From assembly GCF_014202315.1 (NCBI RefSeq), contig NZ_JACHGN010000004.1, positions 434,001-498,000 of the forward strand: a stretch of 64,000 nt of DNA. Reading direction: 5' to 3'. Positions within the stretch are counted from its first letter, which is position 1, and each line of letters opens with the position of its first letter. A model generated the notes under the pieces. That model was not told the DNA's origin. It made no database searches and saw nothing but the letters and a program-made list of their open reading frames with translations. Source of the stretch: Thermocatellispora tengchongensis. Its GTDB lineage: Bacteria > Actinomycetota > Actinomycetes > Streptosporangiales > Streptosporangiaceae. The position numbers were made by a program, and so were the translations under genes. This document shows positions 46,729 through 54,757 of this stretch, piece after piece.

Positions 46729-47475
46729 ATGTCTTGTCGCCGCACTATGAGACATGTACCGTCTTTTTGGGTTAAGGACGAGACGACCGGCATCCGCATC
46801 GGGATGGTGTTCATGGTCGAAGGTGCTGCGGAGTGCCCCTTCTGTGCCCTGGTCTCGGACGGCCGGTCACCGGTATGGGCGCATCTGTTTCCCGGCACAG
46901 AGCATGACGAGGTGATACTCGCATCCGAATCGTTTCTGGCCGTCCTCGACACCGCCCCGCTCGCGGAAGGTCACGTGCTCATCGTCAGCAAAGCCCATCT
47001 GACCTCACTCGCGGCCCTGCCCGAATCCGAGCGCGAAGAGCTGGCGCTGATGAGGAGAGCCGTTCAGGACAGGCTCAGAGCGGAGTACGGGCCGTTCACC
47101 TACTTCGAGCACGGAGCCGCGAGCTTCGCCAGACACGCGGGCGCGTGCATAGACCACGCCCACCTGCATCTGGTGCCGGGACGATGCGACCTGCTCCCCC
47201 ATGTCGCGCGCGACCACCCCGGGATCGAGTCGTTCCCGGAATACGAACAGGCACTCGACCACTTCGCCGGCCGGGCCTATCTGATTTTCGCCCGCGATTT
47301 CGATCCTGTTTTCGGAGTGGACGCCCCCGCATGCGCCACCCAGTATCTGCGACGCGTGATGACCCGGGCGGGAGGGTCCAAGCAGTTGTGGAACTGGCGC
47401 GACTGCGTCCGCTGGGCGGACGCCCTTTCCATCCGCGACCAGTTGATCCGCGCCGCCGGGCGGCTCCGTCGCTAG
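46729..47475 (+). CDS. HIT-family (histidine triad) protein
   Basis: 248 residues (longest form). A CPFC pair (AECPFCALV, ~34-42) precedes the HIT domain, whose active-site HxHxH is in IDHAHLHLVPG (~140-150), with the supporting segment LAEGHVLIVSKAHLTSL. HIT proteins hydrolyse or transfer nucleoside monophosphates (AMP-NH2, Ap4A, nucleotide sugars). A C-terminal ~70-residue extension (TQYLRRVMTRAGGSKQLWNWRD) is atypical. The start is unsure: ATG 46729, 46804 and 46813 are in frame and none has a strong ribosome site. It ends four bases inside the convergent methyltransferase gene. Confidence 0.82.
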   Translation: MSCRRTMRHVPSFWVKDETTGIRIGMVFMVEGAAECPFCALVSDGRSPVWAHLFPGTEHDEVILASESFLAVLDTAPLAEGHVLIVSKAHLTSLAALPESEREELALMRRAVQDRLRAEYGPFTYFEHGAASFARHAGACIDHAHLHLVPGRCDLLPHVARDHPGIESFPEYEQALDHFAGRAYLIFARDFDPVFGVDAPACATQYLRRVMTRAGGSKQLWNWRDCVRWADALSIRDQLIRAAGRLRR

Positions 47476-48158
47476 TGGCCGGATCGGCGGGCAAGGCATC
47501 GCACGATGCTGGACCGGGAGTCGTACACCCGCTCCTCGCGGAGCACGAGGTCGTCGATCTCGAAGCGGCGCTCGCCGGACAGGACCTCGCGGGTGTAGTC
47601 CACGGTGAAGAAGTGCCTGATCTGGCCCTGGCTGCTGTAGATGGACGGCCCCAGCCGATCTCCCTCGCCGTGCAGCGGGTCGTCGGTAGACCTGCACGTG
47701 AACAGGAGCAGGCCGCCGGGGCGCAGGACACGGTGGATCTCGCGGAAGACGGCCCGGGTGACCTCGTCGGAGAAATAGTGCAGCGAGAGGCGCGCGTAGA
47801 CCGCGTCGAAGGCGCCGTCGGCGAACCCGAACGGCGTCCTCAGGTCCTGTATCCGGAACTCGACCCCGGAGTCGCCATGGAACCGGACGTTCTCGTCGAT
47901 GGCGTACTGTGAGAAATCCGTCGCCGTGACGGCGTGTCCTTGCCCGTGCAAGAAGACGGCGTCTCTCCCGCTGCCGCACCCCAGCTCCAGAATACGCTGC
48001 CGGTCAGGGAGAAGGTGGGCGAGGAAGCGCGCGAGCGAGGTCGGGGTCTCGCGTTCCTCACTGTTCCAGTATCTGCGGTGCAGGCTGTTCCAGAGGTGGA
48101 GCTGGTCGACGTCGGCCCCATGCGTAAGAACCGCCGGAGCGGTGCTGGATGAGAGCAA
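47472..48158 (-). CDS. Class I SAM-dependent methyltransferase
   Basis: 228 residues from TTG 48158, chosen because GGAGG lies seven bases upstream; ATG 48230 and 48329 are also in frame but give Arg-rich N-termini without ribosome sites. Motif I ILELGCGSGRDAVFL, motif II-like FGFADGAFDAVYARLSLHYF and the post-motif HRVLRPGGLLLFTCRS are canonical for Methyltransf_25/11. The substrate is unknown. It is divergent from the GalT-like gene by ~220 bp and converges with the HIT gene, overlapping by four bases. Confidence 0.85.
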   Translation of the reverse strand: MLSSSTAPAVLTHGADVDQLHLWNSLHRRYWNSEERETPTSLARFLAHLLPDRQRILELGCGSGRDAVFLHGQGHAVTATDFSQYAIDENVRFHGDSGVEFRIQDLRTPFGFADGAFDAVYARLSLHYFSDEVTRAVFREIHRVLRPGGLLLFTCRSTDDPLHGEGDRLGPSIYSSQGQIRHFFTVDYTREVLSGERRFEIDDLVLREERVYDSRSSIVRCLARRSGH

Positions 48159-48380
48159 TGCCCCGCCTCCGATGCTTGTCGCACGAATGTCCGAAACCGC
48201 TCCTTTGCGGCGCCGAAACCGGGAAGCCATACCTGACCCTACCAACCGCCTTCGACGCCGGGAGGCTCGGCGTGAAAGTCCGGACTTTCTCTTTACTTCG
48301 AAGCTGCTAGACTCGCGAATGTCGTTCATTCGCCGAGACCACGGGATCGGCTATGACATATCGCGCGGCCAGGACCATTC

Positions 48381-49313
48381 ATGTCTAGCGAGCCCACGGC
48401 GGCGTGGAGCCCCGTCGAGCAGGAGTGGCTGTTACGCGTTCCGGGCCGCCGGAATCTGGCGGCACAGGCAGATACCTACAATGGTGCCGTTTCATCCCCT
48501 GAATGTCCCTTCTGTCCTGCAGTCGGGGGCACGCCGGCGAGCATCACCGCCCGTCTGGTTCCGAGCAAGCATCCGATGACGCCCGCAGCGGCGCACGGCC
48601 CCGGCGGAGCGGAGCCGCTCCACTGGGTAATCGTCTACGGGCGCTCTCACGCCCACAGGCTCGGCGACCTTCCCGCCGAGATCACCCTGCGATTTCTGGA
48701 ACTCACAGCCCGTAAGACGACCGAACTTTTCCGGAATTCCTCGGTGAAGGCGGTTTTCGCCTTCGAATCCGTGGGCGATCACTTCGGGCCCACGGTCGCC
48801 CATCCGCATGGACAACTCGTCGGCCTGCCATTCGTCCCGAGACGCCTGACTCTGGGGGCAGAACGGCGAAGGTGCGTCGCATGTGCCGAGATCGACCGGC
48901 CGGACCTTGACGTCGTGGTGACCGGCCACGCACGGCTGTGGGCGCCGCCCTGGGCGCGGCTTCCCTTCGAGATGGTCATCACGCCGACGGAGCATCGTCC
49001 CGACCTCGCGTCGCTGTCCCCGGCCGAGATGACCTCGACGGCCGGCCTGCTGCACACCGGCCTGCGGCTGTGCCGTCTGACCTACGGCGGGAAGACGCCG
49101 CCGTACCTGATCAACGTGATGCAGGCCCCGAAGGGCGACATCTCCCACCATCTGCGCATCGAGCTCGTACCACTGCACAAGGACGCCGACACTCTCAAAC
49201 GACCGGGCGGCATGGAACTGGGGCTGGGCGTCTATCTGAACCCCCTTCCTCCCGAGGCGGCCGCCCGGATTCTCCGGGAGGCGCTGGCCGAGGTGCGGGA
49301 GGACGTGGCGTGA
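48381..49313 (+). CDS. GalT-like nucleotidyltransferase (HIT superfamily)
   Basis: 310 residues. The sequence FAFESVGDHFGPTVAHPHGQLVG (~118-145) contains the HPHGQ active-site loop of galactose-1-phosphate uridylyltransferase, here with the second His as nucleophile. An N-terminal CPFC pair (PECPFCPAVGG, ~41) recalls the zinc site of GalT. C-terminal SHHLRIELVP is also conserved. It could be a UMP or AMP transferase on a sugar-1-phosphate or dinucleotide. A TTA leucine codon occurs at residue 18. Its stop overlaps the following start as GTGA. Confidence 0.8.
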   Translation: MSSEPTAAWSPVEQEWLLRVPGRRNLAAQADTYNGAVSSPECPFCPAVGGTPASITARLVPSKHPMTPAAAHGPGGAEPLHWVIVYGRSHAHRLGDLPAEITLRFLELTARKTTELFRNSSVKAVFAFESVGDHFGPTVAHPHGQLVGLPFVPRRLTLGAERRRCVACAEIDRPDLDVVVTGHARLWAPPWARLPFEMVITPTEHRPDLASLSPAEMTSTAGLLHTGLRLCRLTYGGKTPPYLINVMQAPKGDISHHLRIELVPLHKDADTLKRPGGMELGLGVYLNPLPPEAAARILREALAEVREDVA

Positions 49314-50791
49314 GACGCGTTCAGCTCGTGGGGACCCAGCGTTCGGGTTCGAATCTGCTGCGCCTTCTCCTCGGCTCGCTGCCAGACGTGTTCGCCCCGC
49401 CGTCCGCGCACAAGCTGAGAGACTTCCAGGACCTGGTCCCCCGATACGGCCGCCTGCGTGAGCTTCGCGGCCGGAAGGCTCTCGTCGAGGACATGGGCCG
49501 CCTCGTCGATCTCAACGCCCTTCGCTGGCCGCGCATCCCCGGACGTACGCGGGCGGTCCTGGCCGAGATGAGGGGATCTTCGCTCGCGCACGCGGTTCTG
49601 GCCTTCTACGACGCCCACGCCCGCCATCTGGACAAGGACGTGTGGGTCTGCAAGTGCCTGGAGAACGTCCATCTGGTGGAGCAACTCGCCGAGACGGGGC
49701 TGCCCATCCTCTATGTCCATCTGGTTCGCGATCCGCGGGATGTCGCGGCCTCATTCCTCCGCGCCCCGATAGGCCCCAAGGACCCACAGGCCATCGCCTT
49801 GCGCTGGCTCGACGACCAGGAGGCCGGCCTGACGGCACGCGGCCTCGTCGGAGACGGCGACTGGCTCACCCTGCGGTACGAAGACCTCGTGGCCGACCCG
49901 GAGAAGGCGCTCAAGCCGCTGTGCGACCGTCTCGTGCTCCCCTGGTCTCCTCGGGCCCTCGAATTCCACCGCCGGCCGGAGGCCCGATCCGCCGCGGCCC
50001 TGTCGGAGCTGTGGGCGAATCTCGACCGGCCGATCCGCCGTGACCGGGTCGCGGCCTACCGGGAATCGGCAGATCCCGAAGTGGTGCGGGCGGTCGAGGA
50101 CATCACCCGCGATCAGATGCCGGTTTTCGGCTACCAGGCCGATCGGAATGCCACGGCGATCAGGCTCAGCGCCGGAGAAAGAGAACTCGTCCTCGCTCGC
50201 GATCGGCGCCTACGCGCGAAGCTGCGGGCGAAGCGCGACCCGGAGACGGAGGCAGTGCACATGCGAAGGTCCGAGTTCCTGGATCAACTGCGAGCAGACC
50301 CCTTCCCCCAGGGGGAGACCGAGGCGGATGCGCCCCGGCGCCCGACCGGCTCGGCGCGGAAGGCCCCCCTGTACGTCCAGTTCGCGCAGAAGGCCGTCAT
50401 CGAGTGGGAGGGAAAGCTCCTCCTCGTCAAGAAGAGCCAGGACGACCCCCATCAGCCCGGCAAATGGGAGTTACCTGGCGGGCGGCTGCTGCAGAACGAG
50501 TCGCCCGACGAAGCGCTCGTCCGCGAAGTGCGCGAAGAGGTCGGTCTGGAGGTCGATCCCGGCCGTCCCCTCGCGGTCTGGTCGTGGCGGCTGGGGAGCG
50601 AAGCCGACGCGCCCACCGTCGTCGCCATCGTCCGGCACTGCACGGCGAACGACGTCGCCGTGGACATGAGCCGGCACGACGAGGACGATTTCATCGACAA
50701 GTACGCCTGGTTCGACAGAGACTCGATCCTCGGCCTCGATCTCATCCCCAGCGCTCGCGAGCCCCTCGCGATGGCCCTGGCCAACCTCTAG
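49310..50791 (+). CDS. Sulfotransferase-Nudix hydrolase fusion protein
   Basis: 493 residues. Residues 1-~285 form a PAPS-dependent sulfotransferase: the 5'-phosphosulfate loop GTQRSGSNLLRLLLGS (~8-23) and the 3'-phosphate motif LVRDPRDVAASF (~142-153). After a charged linker comes a Nudix hydrolase domain (~345-490) with the full Nudix box, GRLLQNESPDEALVREVREE (~391-410, GX5EX7REUXEEXGU). This pairing in one polypeptide is unusual. Start is GTG 49310 with GGGAGG seven bases upstream, overlapping the GalT-like stop. A TTA codon lies at residue 388, just before the Nudix box. The Nudix part may clear PAP-like by-products or activate a nucleotide substrate. Confidence 0.85.
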   Translation: MRRVQLVGTQRSGSNLLRLLLGSLPDVFAPPSAHKLRDFQDLVPRYGRLRELRGRKALVEDMGRLVDLNALRWPRIPGRTRAVLAEMRGSSLAHAVLAFYDAHARHLDKDVWVCKCLENVHLVEQLAETGLPILYVHLVRDPRDVAASFLRAPIGPKDPQAIALRWLDDQEAGLTARGLVGDGDWLTLRYEDLVADPEKALKPLCDRLVLPWSPRALEFHRRPEARSAAALSELWANLDRPIRRDRVAAYRESADPEVVRAVEDITRDQMPVFGYQADRNATAIRLSAGERELVLARDRRLRAKLRAKRDPETEAVHMRRSEFLDQLRADPFPQGETEADAPRRPTGSARKAPLYVQFAQKAVIEWEGKLLLVKKSQDDPHQPGKWELPGGRLLQNESPDEALVREVREEVGLEVDPGRPLAVWSWRLGSEADAPTVVAIVRHCTANDVAVDMSRHDEDDFIDKYAWFDRDSILGLDLIPSAREPLAMALANL

Positions 50792-50816
50792 CGGCCCGTC
50801 TTTCGAGGACGCACCA

Positions 50817-50866
50817 TGGACGTGCGGACACCGTGTGCGGGCACCGACGCGCGCGGGCCGGGGTGA
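50817..50866 (+). CDS. Possible 16-codon leader ORF
   Basis: ATG 50817 follows GAGGA and opens a short frame encoding MDVRTPCAGTDARGPG; its TGA stop (50864-50866) overlaps the GTG start of the next gene (50863-50865). It may couple translation of that gene, or be chance. Confidence 0.25.
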
Positions 50867-52098
50867 GGCCGTTGCTGACGCGTCAGATGCTGGTGGACGC
50901 CCAGCGTGAGATCGAGCGGCGGATTCACCTGCGGTTGCGACAGGAGGCCGGGCGGCTGCCCGAGAAGGCTCTGGCGTCCGGGCAGTACCTGGACCACCCC
51001 GACTACGACCAGCGCGGGCTTTACGGCACGGCGGCCACGATGTGCGTCCTCGCCCGTCGTGCCACGAGCGACCCCGCGGTCGCGGAGCAGGTGTCGAAGC
51101 TGCTCTATTACGTCGTCAATCGCAGCCAGGCCGAGCGGGCCGCGGTGAGCGGCACCCTGTACCGAGAGCTCGTCGGGCGCAGAATCCGGCTGCAGAGGAC
51201 GGATGTCTTCCGGATGGCGGACATCGGTTTCGCCGTCTCCTTCGTCACTCCTGCGGCGACCGGCAGGACCGAGGCGCTGGCGCTCGTCCAGAAGACCCTC
51301 GACGGTGCGCGGCTCGACCCCGCCGGGTATGCCGTCGGCGTCGAGGGAGGCGCCGCGAACCCTCTCGCCACCGCCCACGCCCTTCGCTGCCTGGCGGCGA
51401 ACAATCTGCCCACCAGGCCGGAGGACTGGCGCTACCTGCGCGAGTACCTGAGCGACGGGAGTGACGTCTACGTCCGCTGCTTCGTCCTTCTGGTTCTCGC
51501 CACCTACGACCCGGACCGTGATCGCGCGTCACTTCAGTCATCGTGGCGGGAGTGTTTCACCGCCCTGCGGGCCGAGTTCCACGGGCACGCGGAGGCGAAT
51601 CACGAGTACACCCGCTGCGGCGAGCAGGACTACGTGCGGGTGCCGTGGCAGATCTACCTCGTGCAGGCGTGCGCCAGGCTGTTCCCGTTGACCAGGTTCA
51701 ACGGGATCGTCGTGCAGAGAAAGCTCTGTGACATCGCACGGCAGATATCGGGGCCGGCCGGGTTCCGATACGACGCTTCGGGGAGCCATTTGTCCACCCG
51801 CACCTACGCGTGCGTGTGGCAGGCGTTCTCCGAGGTCCTGGATTTCAACTTCGGGGAGCCGCTGCCGCGGCTCGCCGTCCGCGCCGTCTCCGGCGTGACG
51901 CGCGCGCTGTCGAGCCGGCTCTTCGCGGTGCTCACCATCTCGCTGCTGGCCGCGGTGGCGGTGGCCTCACTCGTTCAGTGGCTCAACGCGCCCGGCCATT
52001 CCCTCGGCGACCTGGCCCCCAACCTGCTGGCCGAGGTCGTGCTCCTGATCGCGGCCAGGCTCGGCCTCCAGGTCAGGCGGGCGAGGTATCGCGACTGA
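50863..52098 (+). CDS. Helical protein with two C-terminal membrane segments
   Basis: 411 residues from GTG 50863; ATG 50887 and GTG 50833 are alternatives. The first ~330 residues are helical with repeated Ala/Leu/Arg-rich pairs (GLYGTAATMCVLARRA, GAANPLATAHALRCLAANN), which could be an alpha-alpha toroid or solenoid. Two hydrophobic segments close the protein (LFAVLTISLLAAVAVASLVQWL and LAPNLLAEVVLLIAARLGLQV). No enzymatic motif is recognised. It is the last gene of the cluster, downstream of the fusion protein on the same strand, and could be the membrane-acting component. The function is unknown. Confidence 0.65.
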   Translation: MRPLLTRQMLVDAQREIERRIHLRLRQEAGRLPEKALASGQYLDHPDYDQRGLYGTAATMCVLARRATSDPAVAEQVSKLLYYVVNRSQAERAAVSGTLYRELVGRRIRLQRTDVFRMADIGFAVSFVTPAATGRTEALALVQKTLDGARLDPAGYAVGVEGGAANPLATAHALRCLAANNLPTRPEDWRYLREYLSDGSDVYVRCFVLLVLATYDPDRDRASLQSSWRECFTALRAEFHGHAEANHEYTRCGEQDYVRVPWQIYLVQACARLFPLTRFNGIVVQRKLCDIARQISGPAGFRYDASGSHLSTRTYACVWQAFSEVLDFNFGEPLPRLAVRAVSGVTRALSSRLFAVLTISLLAAVAVASLVQWLNAPGHSLGDLAPNLLAEVVLLIAARLGLQVRRARYRD

Positions 52099-52117
52099 CC
52101 CCTGCTCGGGGCGTCAG
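52095..52117. terminator. Bidirectional hairpin at convergent stops
   Basis: CTGACCCC (52095-52102) pairs with GGGG (52108-52111) and TCAG (52114-52117), leaving a two-base bulge. It contains both stop codons (52098 and 52114). Confidence 0.5.
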
Positions 52118-53277
52118 GGGGTGGTGAGGATCAGGGCGCTGGTCGGGACGCCGGTGCCGGCGGTGACCAGGACGTTGCGGGCGTTCTTGATCTGGTTGAC
52201 GGCGGTGCCGCGGATCTGGCGGACGGCTTCGGCTATGCCGTTCATACCGTGGATGTACGCCTCGCCGAGCTGGCCGCCGTGGGGGTTGACCGGGAGGGGG
52301 CCGTCGAGTTCTATGCCGCCGTCGGCGATGAAGTCCTTGGCCTCGCCGCGGGGGCAGAAGCCGAGTTCCTCCAGTTGCGGCAGGACGAAGGGGGTGAAGT
52401 GGTCGTACAGGATGGCGGTCTGGATGTCGCTGGGCGACATGCCGGACATTTCCCAGAGTTTGCGTCCGACCACTGACATTTCGGGTAAGCCGGTCATGTC
52501 GTCCCGGTAGTAGCTCGTCATCATCATCTGGCCCGCGCCCGCCCCCTGGGTCGCGGCGGCGATCAGCGCGGGGCTGTGGCGCAGGTCGCGCGCCCGGTCC
52601 AGGGACGTGATGACCAGGGCCACCGCGCCGTCGCTCTCCTGGCAGCAGTCGAGCAGGTGCAGCGGCTCGACGATCCAGCGCGACGCCTGGTGCTCCTCCA
52701 GGGTGATCGGGCGCTTGTAGAACCAGGCGGCCGGGTTGGTGGCCGCGTGCTTGCGCATCGCCACCGCCACCCTGCCGAAGTCCTCCGAGCCGGCGCCGTA
52801 GGTGTGCATGTAGCGGCGGGCGAACATGGCGACCCAGGCGGCGGGGGTCATCAGGCCGTACGGCACGTGCCAGCTCATCTCCAGCCCCTGGGAGCTGGGC
52901 TCGCCGCCGATCGTGGCGTCGGGCTGGCCGAACCGGCGGCCGGAGCGCTCGTTGAAGGCGCGGTAGCACACCACCGTGGACGCCTGGCGGGTGGCGATGG
53001 CCATCGCGGCCTGCTGCACGGTGGCGCAGGCCGCGCCGCCGCCGTACGGGATGCGGGAGAAGAAGGACAGCTCGCCGATGCCGGTCTCGCGCGCGACCGC
53101 GATCTCCTGGTTGGCGTCCTGGGAGTAGGTCACCAGGCCGTCCACCTCCGACGGCGGGAGGCCGGCGTCGTCGAGCGCGCGGAAGACCGCCTCCGCGGCG
53201 AGCTGGAGCTCCGATCGTCCGGACCTCTTGGAGAACTCGGTGGCGCCGATGCCGGCGATGGCGCTGGCGATGGTCAC
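52114..53277 (-). CDS. ltp2: Ltp2-like thiolase-fold aldolase of steroid side-chain degradation
   Basis: 387 residues of the SCP2-thiolase family. It has a VTYSQDANQEIAVARETG N-terminal region and GLPVNPHGGQLGEAYIHGMN-like C-terminus (LPVNPHGGQLGEAYIHGMN). The usual thiolase nucleophile Cys is replaced, as in Ltp2, which performs a retro-aldol cleavage rather than thiolysis, releasing propionyl-CoA. It overlaps chsH1 as GTGA and is last in the fadE28-fadE29-chsH2-chsH1-ltp2 order, the exact order of the Mycobacterium tuberculosis igr operon. Its partner for activity is the DUF35 domain of ChsH2. Confidence 0.88.
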   Translation of the reverse strand: MTIASAIAGIGATEFSKRSGRSELQLAAEAVFRALDDAGLPPSEVDGLVTYSQDANQEIAVARETGIGELSFFSRIPYGGGAACATVQQAAMAIATRQASTVVCYRAFNERSGRRFGQPDATIGGEPSSQGLEMSWHVPYGLMTPAAWVAMFARRYMHTYGAGSEDFGRVAVAMRKHAATNPAAWFYKRPITLEEHQASRWIVEPLHLLDCCQESDGAVALVITSLDRARDLRHSPALIAAATQGAGAGQMMMTSYYRDDMTGLPEMSVVGRKLWEMSGMSPSDIQTAILYDHFTPFVLPQLEELGFCPRGEAKDFIADGGIELDGPLPVNPHGGQLGEAYIHGMNGIAEAVRQIRGTAVNQIKNARNVLVTAGTGVPTSALILTTP

Positions 53278-53690
53278 GCGGACTCTCCCGGCGGACGGAA
53301 GCGGACGGTGCCCACGGCGTGGTCGCCGAGGCTGACCCGGCCGCGCACCTCGACGGTGTACTCGCCGCCGGACTCGGCGGTCACCGTGCCGGTGAACACC
53401 AGGCGGTCGCCGGCGTACGCGGGGACGCCCAGCTTCACGTTGATGGCGGTGATCATCACTTCGGGGCCGGTCCAGTCGGTGACGTACCGCTCGACCAGGC
53501 CCATGGTGGTGAGGATGTTGACGAAGATGTCCTGCGACCCCTGGGCGCGGGCCGCGGCCACGTCGTGGTGGACCGGCGTGAAGTCCATCGTGGCGAGGGC
53601 GGTGGAGATGACCATCGTGGGCGTGAGGTCGATGGACAGTTCGGGAAGATCGGTCCCGACCGCGATCTGGCCCTGGCTCAGCGTCCGCAT
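53274..53690 (-). CDS. chsH1: MaoC-like hydratase subunit ChsH1
   Basis: 138 residues with a single hot-dog fold; MDFTPVHHDVAAARAQG is the hydratase-2 type active-site segment (D and H). In mycobacteria ChsH1 forms a complex with ChsH2 and hydrates the C3 side-chain enoyl-CoA left on the steroid. ATG 53690 overlaps the chsH2 stop (TGATG, one base). An upstream in-frame start at 53711 would lie inside chsH2 and is less likely. Confidence 0.9.
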   Translation of the reverse strand: MRTLSQGQIAVGTDLPELSIDLTPTMVISTALATMDFTPVHHDVAAARAQGSQDIFVNILTTMGLVERYVTDWTGPEVMITAINVKLGVPAYAGDRLVFTGTVTAESGGEYTVEVRGRVSLGDHAVGTVRFRPPGESA

Positions 53691-54649
53691 CACGACTCCC
53701 GGGGAACCCACATCGGCAGGATCAGGTCTTCGTCCATTCGGCGATAAGCGACACGCACCGGCATACCGATACCCACTTCCTCATATCGGCAGTCCACTAC
53801 GTTGCCCACGATCCGCACTCCCTCCGGAAGTTCCACAACAGCGACCACAAAAGGCGTCTCCCGTCCCGGCACCGGCGGATGATGGTGGACCACGTAGCTG
53901 TAGACCGTCCCCACGCCGGAGGCGGTCACATGGGTCCGGTCCGCCGACCGGCACCGGGGGCACATGGGCCCCGGCGGGTGCCGCAGCTCACCGCACCGCG
54001 CGCACCGCTGGATACGGAGCTCGCCCTTGCGGACACCTTCCCAGAAGAACTCGGTGTCCCTGTTGACCGCCGGACGCAGCGGATACGACTTGCGAATCCC
54101 GGGCTGGGATTTTCTCTCCCGAGGACGAAACTTCAGCACCCGGAACACCATTGAATTGACCGCTTCGCCGGATGCGTACCAGGTGACTTCCCAGGTGACG
54201 AAGTATCCTTCGCCGAGCGCGGTCCGTTTGGGCCCCGCGAAGCCGGTCATTCGGGTGGCGGGCACCAGCCGATCCCCCGGCCGCAAATAGCGGTGATATG
54301 TCTGTTCGCAATTCGTGGCCACGACGCCGGTGAAGCCGTGCTCGTCCAGCGCGGCCAGCACGTCGTCCACGGGGGTGGGCGAGCGCTCGCCGCCGAGCCC
54401 CGGCATCGTCCAGACCTGGGCCATGGCGGGCGGCGCGACGATGCCGCCGTGCACACTGCGCGCCGCGAACTCCTCGTCGGTGTAGACCGGGTTCCGGTCG
54501 CCCATGGCCGCGGTCCAGTGCCGGATCATCGGCAGGTTGACCGGGTCGGGGGCCGGGGCGCCGGGCGTCTCGCCGGCCGCCATCTGGCGCTCGGCCAGCG
54601 CGGCCAGCAGCTCGCGTACGGACTCGGGCGTGGTGAGGACGGTCGTCAA
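53690..54649 (-). CDS. chsH2: MaoC/DUF35 two-domain hydratase subunit ChsH2
   Basis: 319 residues. The N-terminal ~180 form a MaoC-like hot-dog domain (MGDRNPVYTDEEFAARSVHGG). The C-terminal ~130 form a DUF35 rubredoxin-OB domain with two CxxC pairs (RCARCGELRHPPGPMCPRC). This is the layout of Rv3542c/ChsH2, where the DUF35 part also docks Ltp2. TTG 54649 is the start, with GAGGAG seven bases upstream. The middle of the gene shows AT-ending codons unlike its neighbours. A 108-bp gap with a tandem repeat separates it from fadE29. Confidence 0.9.
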   Translation of the reverse strand: MTTVLTTPESVRELLAALAERQMAAGETPGAPAPDPVNLPMIRHWTAAMGDRNPVYTDEEFAARSVHGGIVAPPAMAQVWTMPGLGGERSPTPVDDVLAALDEHGFTGVVATNCEQTYHRYLRPGDRLVPATRMTGFAGPKRTALGEGYFVTWEVTWYASGEAVNSMVFRVLKFRPRERKSQPGIRKSYPLRPAVNRDTEFFWEGVRKGELRIQRCARCGELRHPPGPMCPRCRSADRTHVTASGVGTVYSYVVHHHPPVPGRETPFVVAVVELPEGVRIVGNVVDCRYEEVGIGMPVRVAYRRMDEDLILPMWVPRES

Positions 54650-54667
54650 ATCTGCTCCTCGCTGCCT

Positions 54668-54737
54668 GGGACGGGCTGCCGGGGACGGGCTGCCGGGGAC
54701 GGGCTGCCGGGGACGGGCTGCCGGGGACGGGCTGCCG
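54668..54737. repeat. Five tandem copies of a 14-bp unit
   Basis: The unit GGGACGGGCTGCCG is repeated five times without change between the fadE29 stop and the chsH2 start. The period is not a multiple of three and lies outside genes, so copy number can vary without frameshift. It may alter chsH2 expression or mRNA folding. Confidence 0.85.
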
Positions 54738-54757
54738 GGAGGTGGTGTGCGGGCCGG

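Noticed and set aside
54668-54737. CRISPR-like array
   Set aside because: The 14-bp units are directly adjacent without spacers, so this is a tandem repeat.
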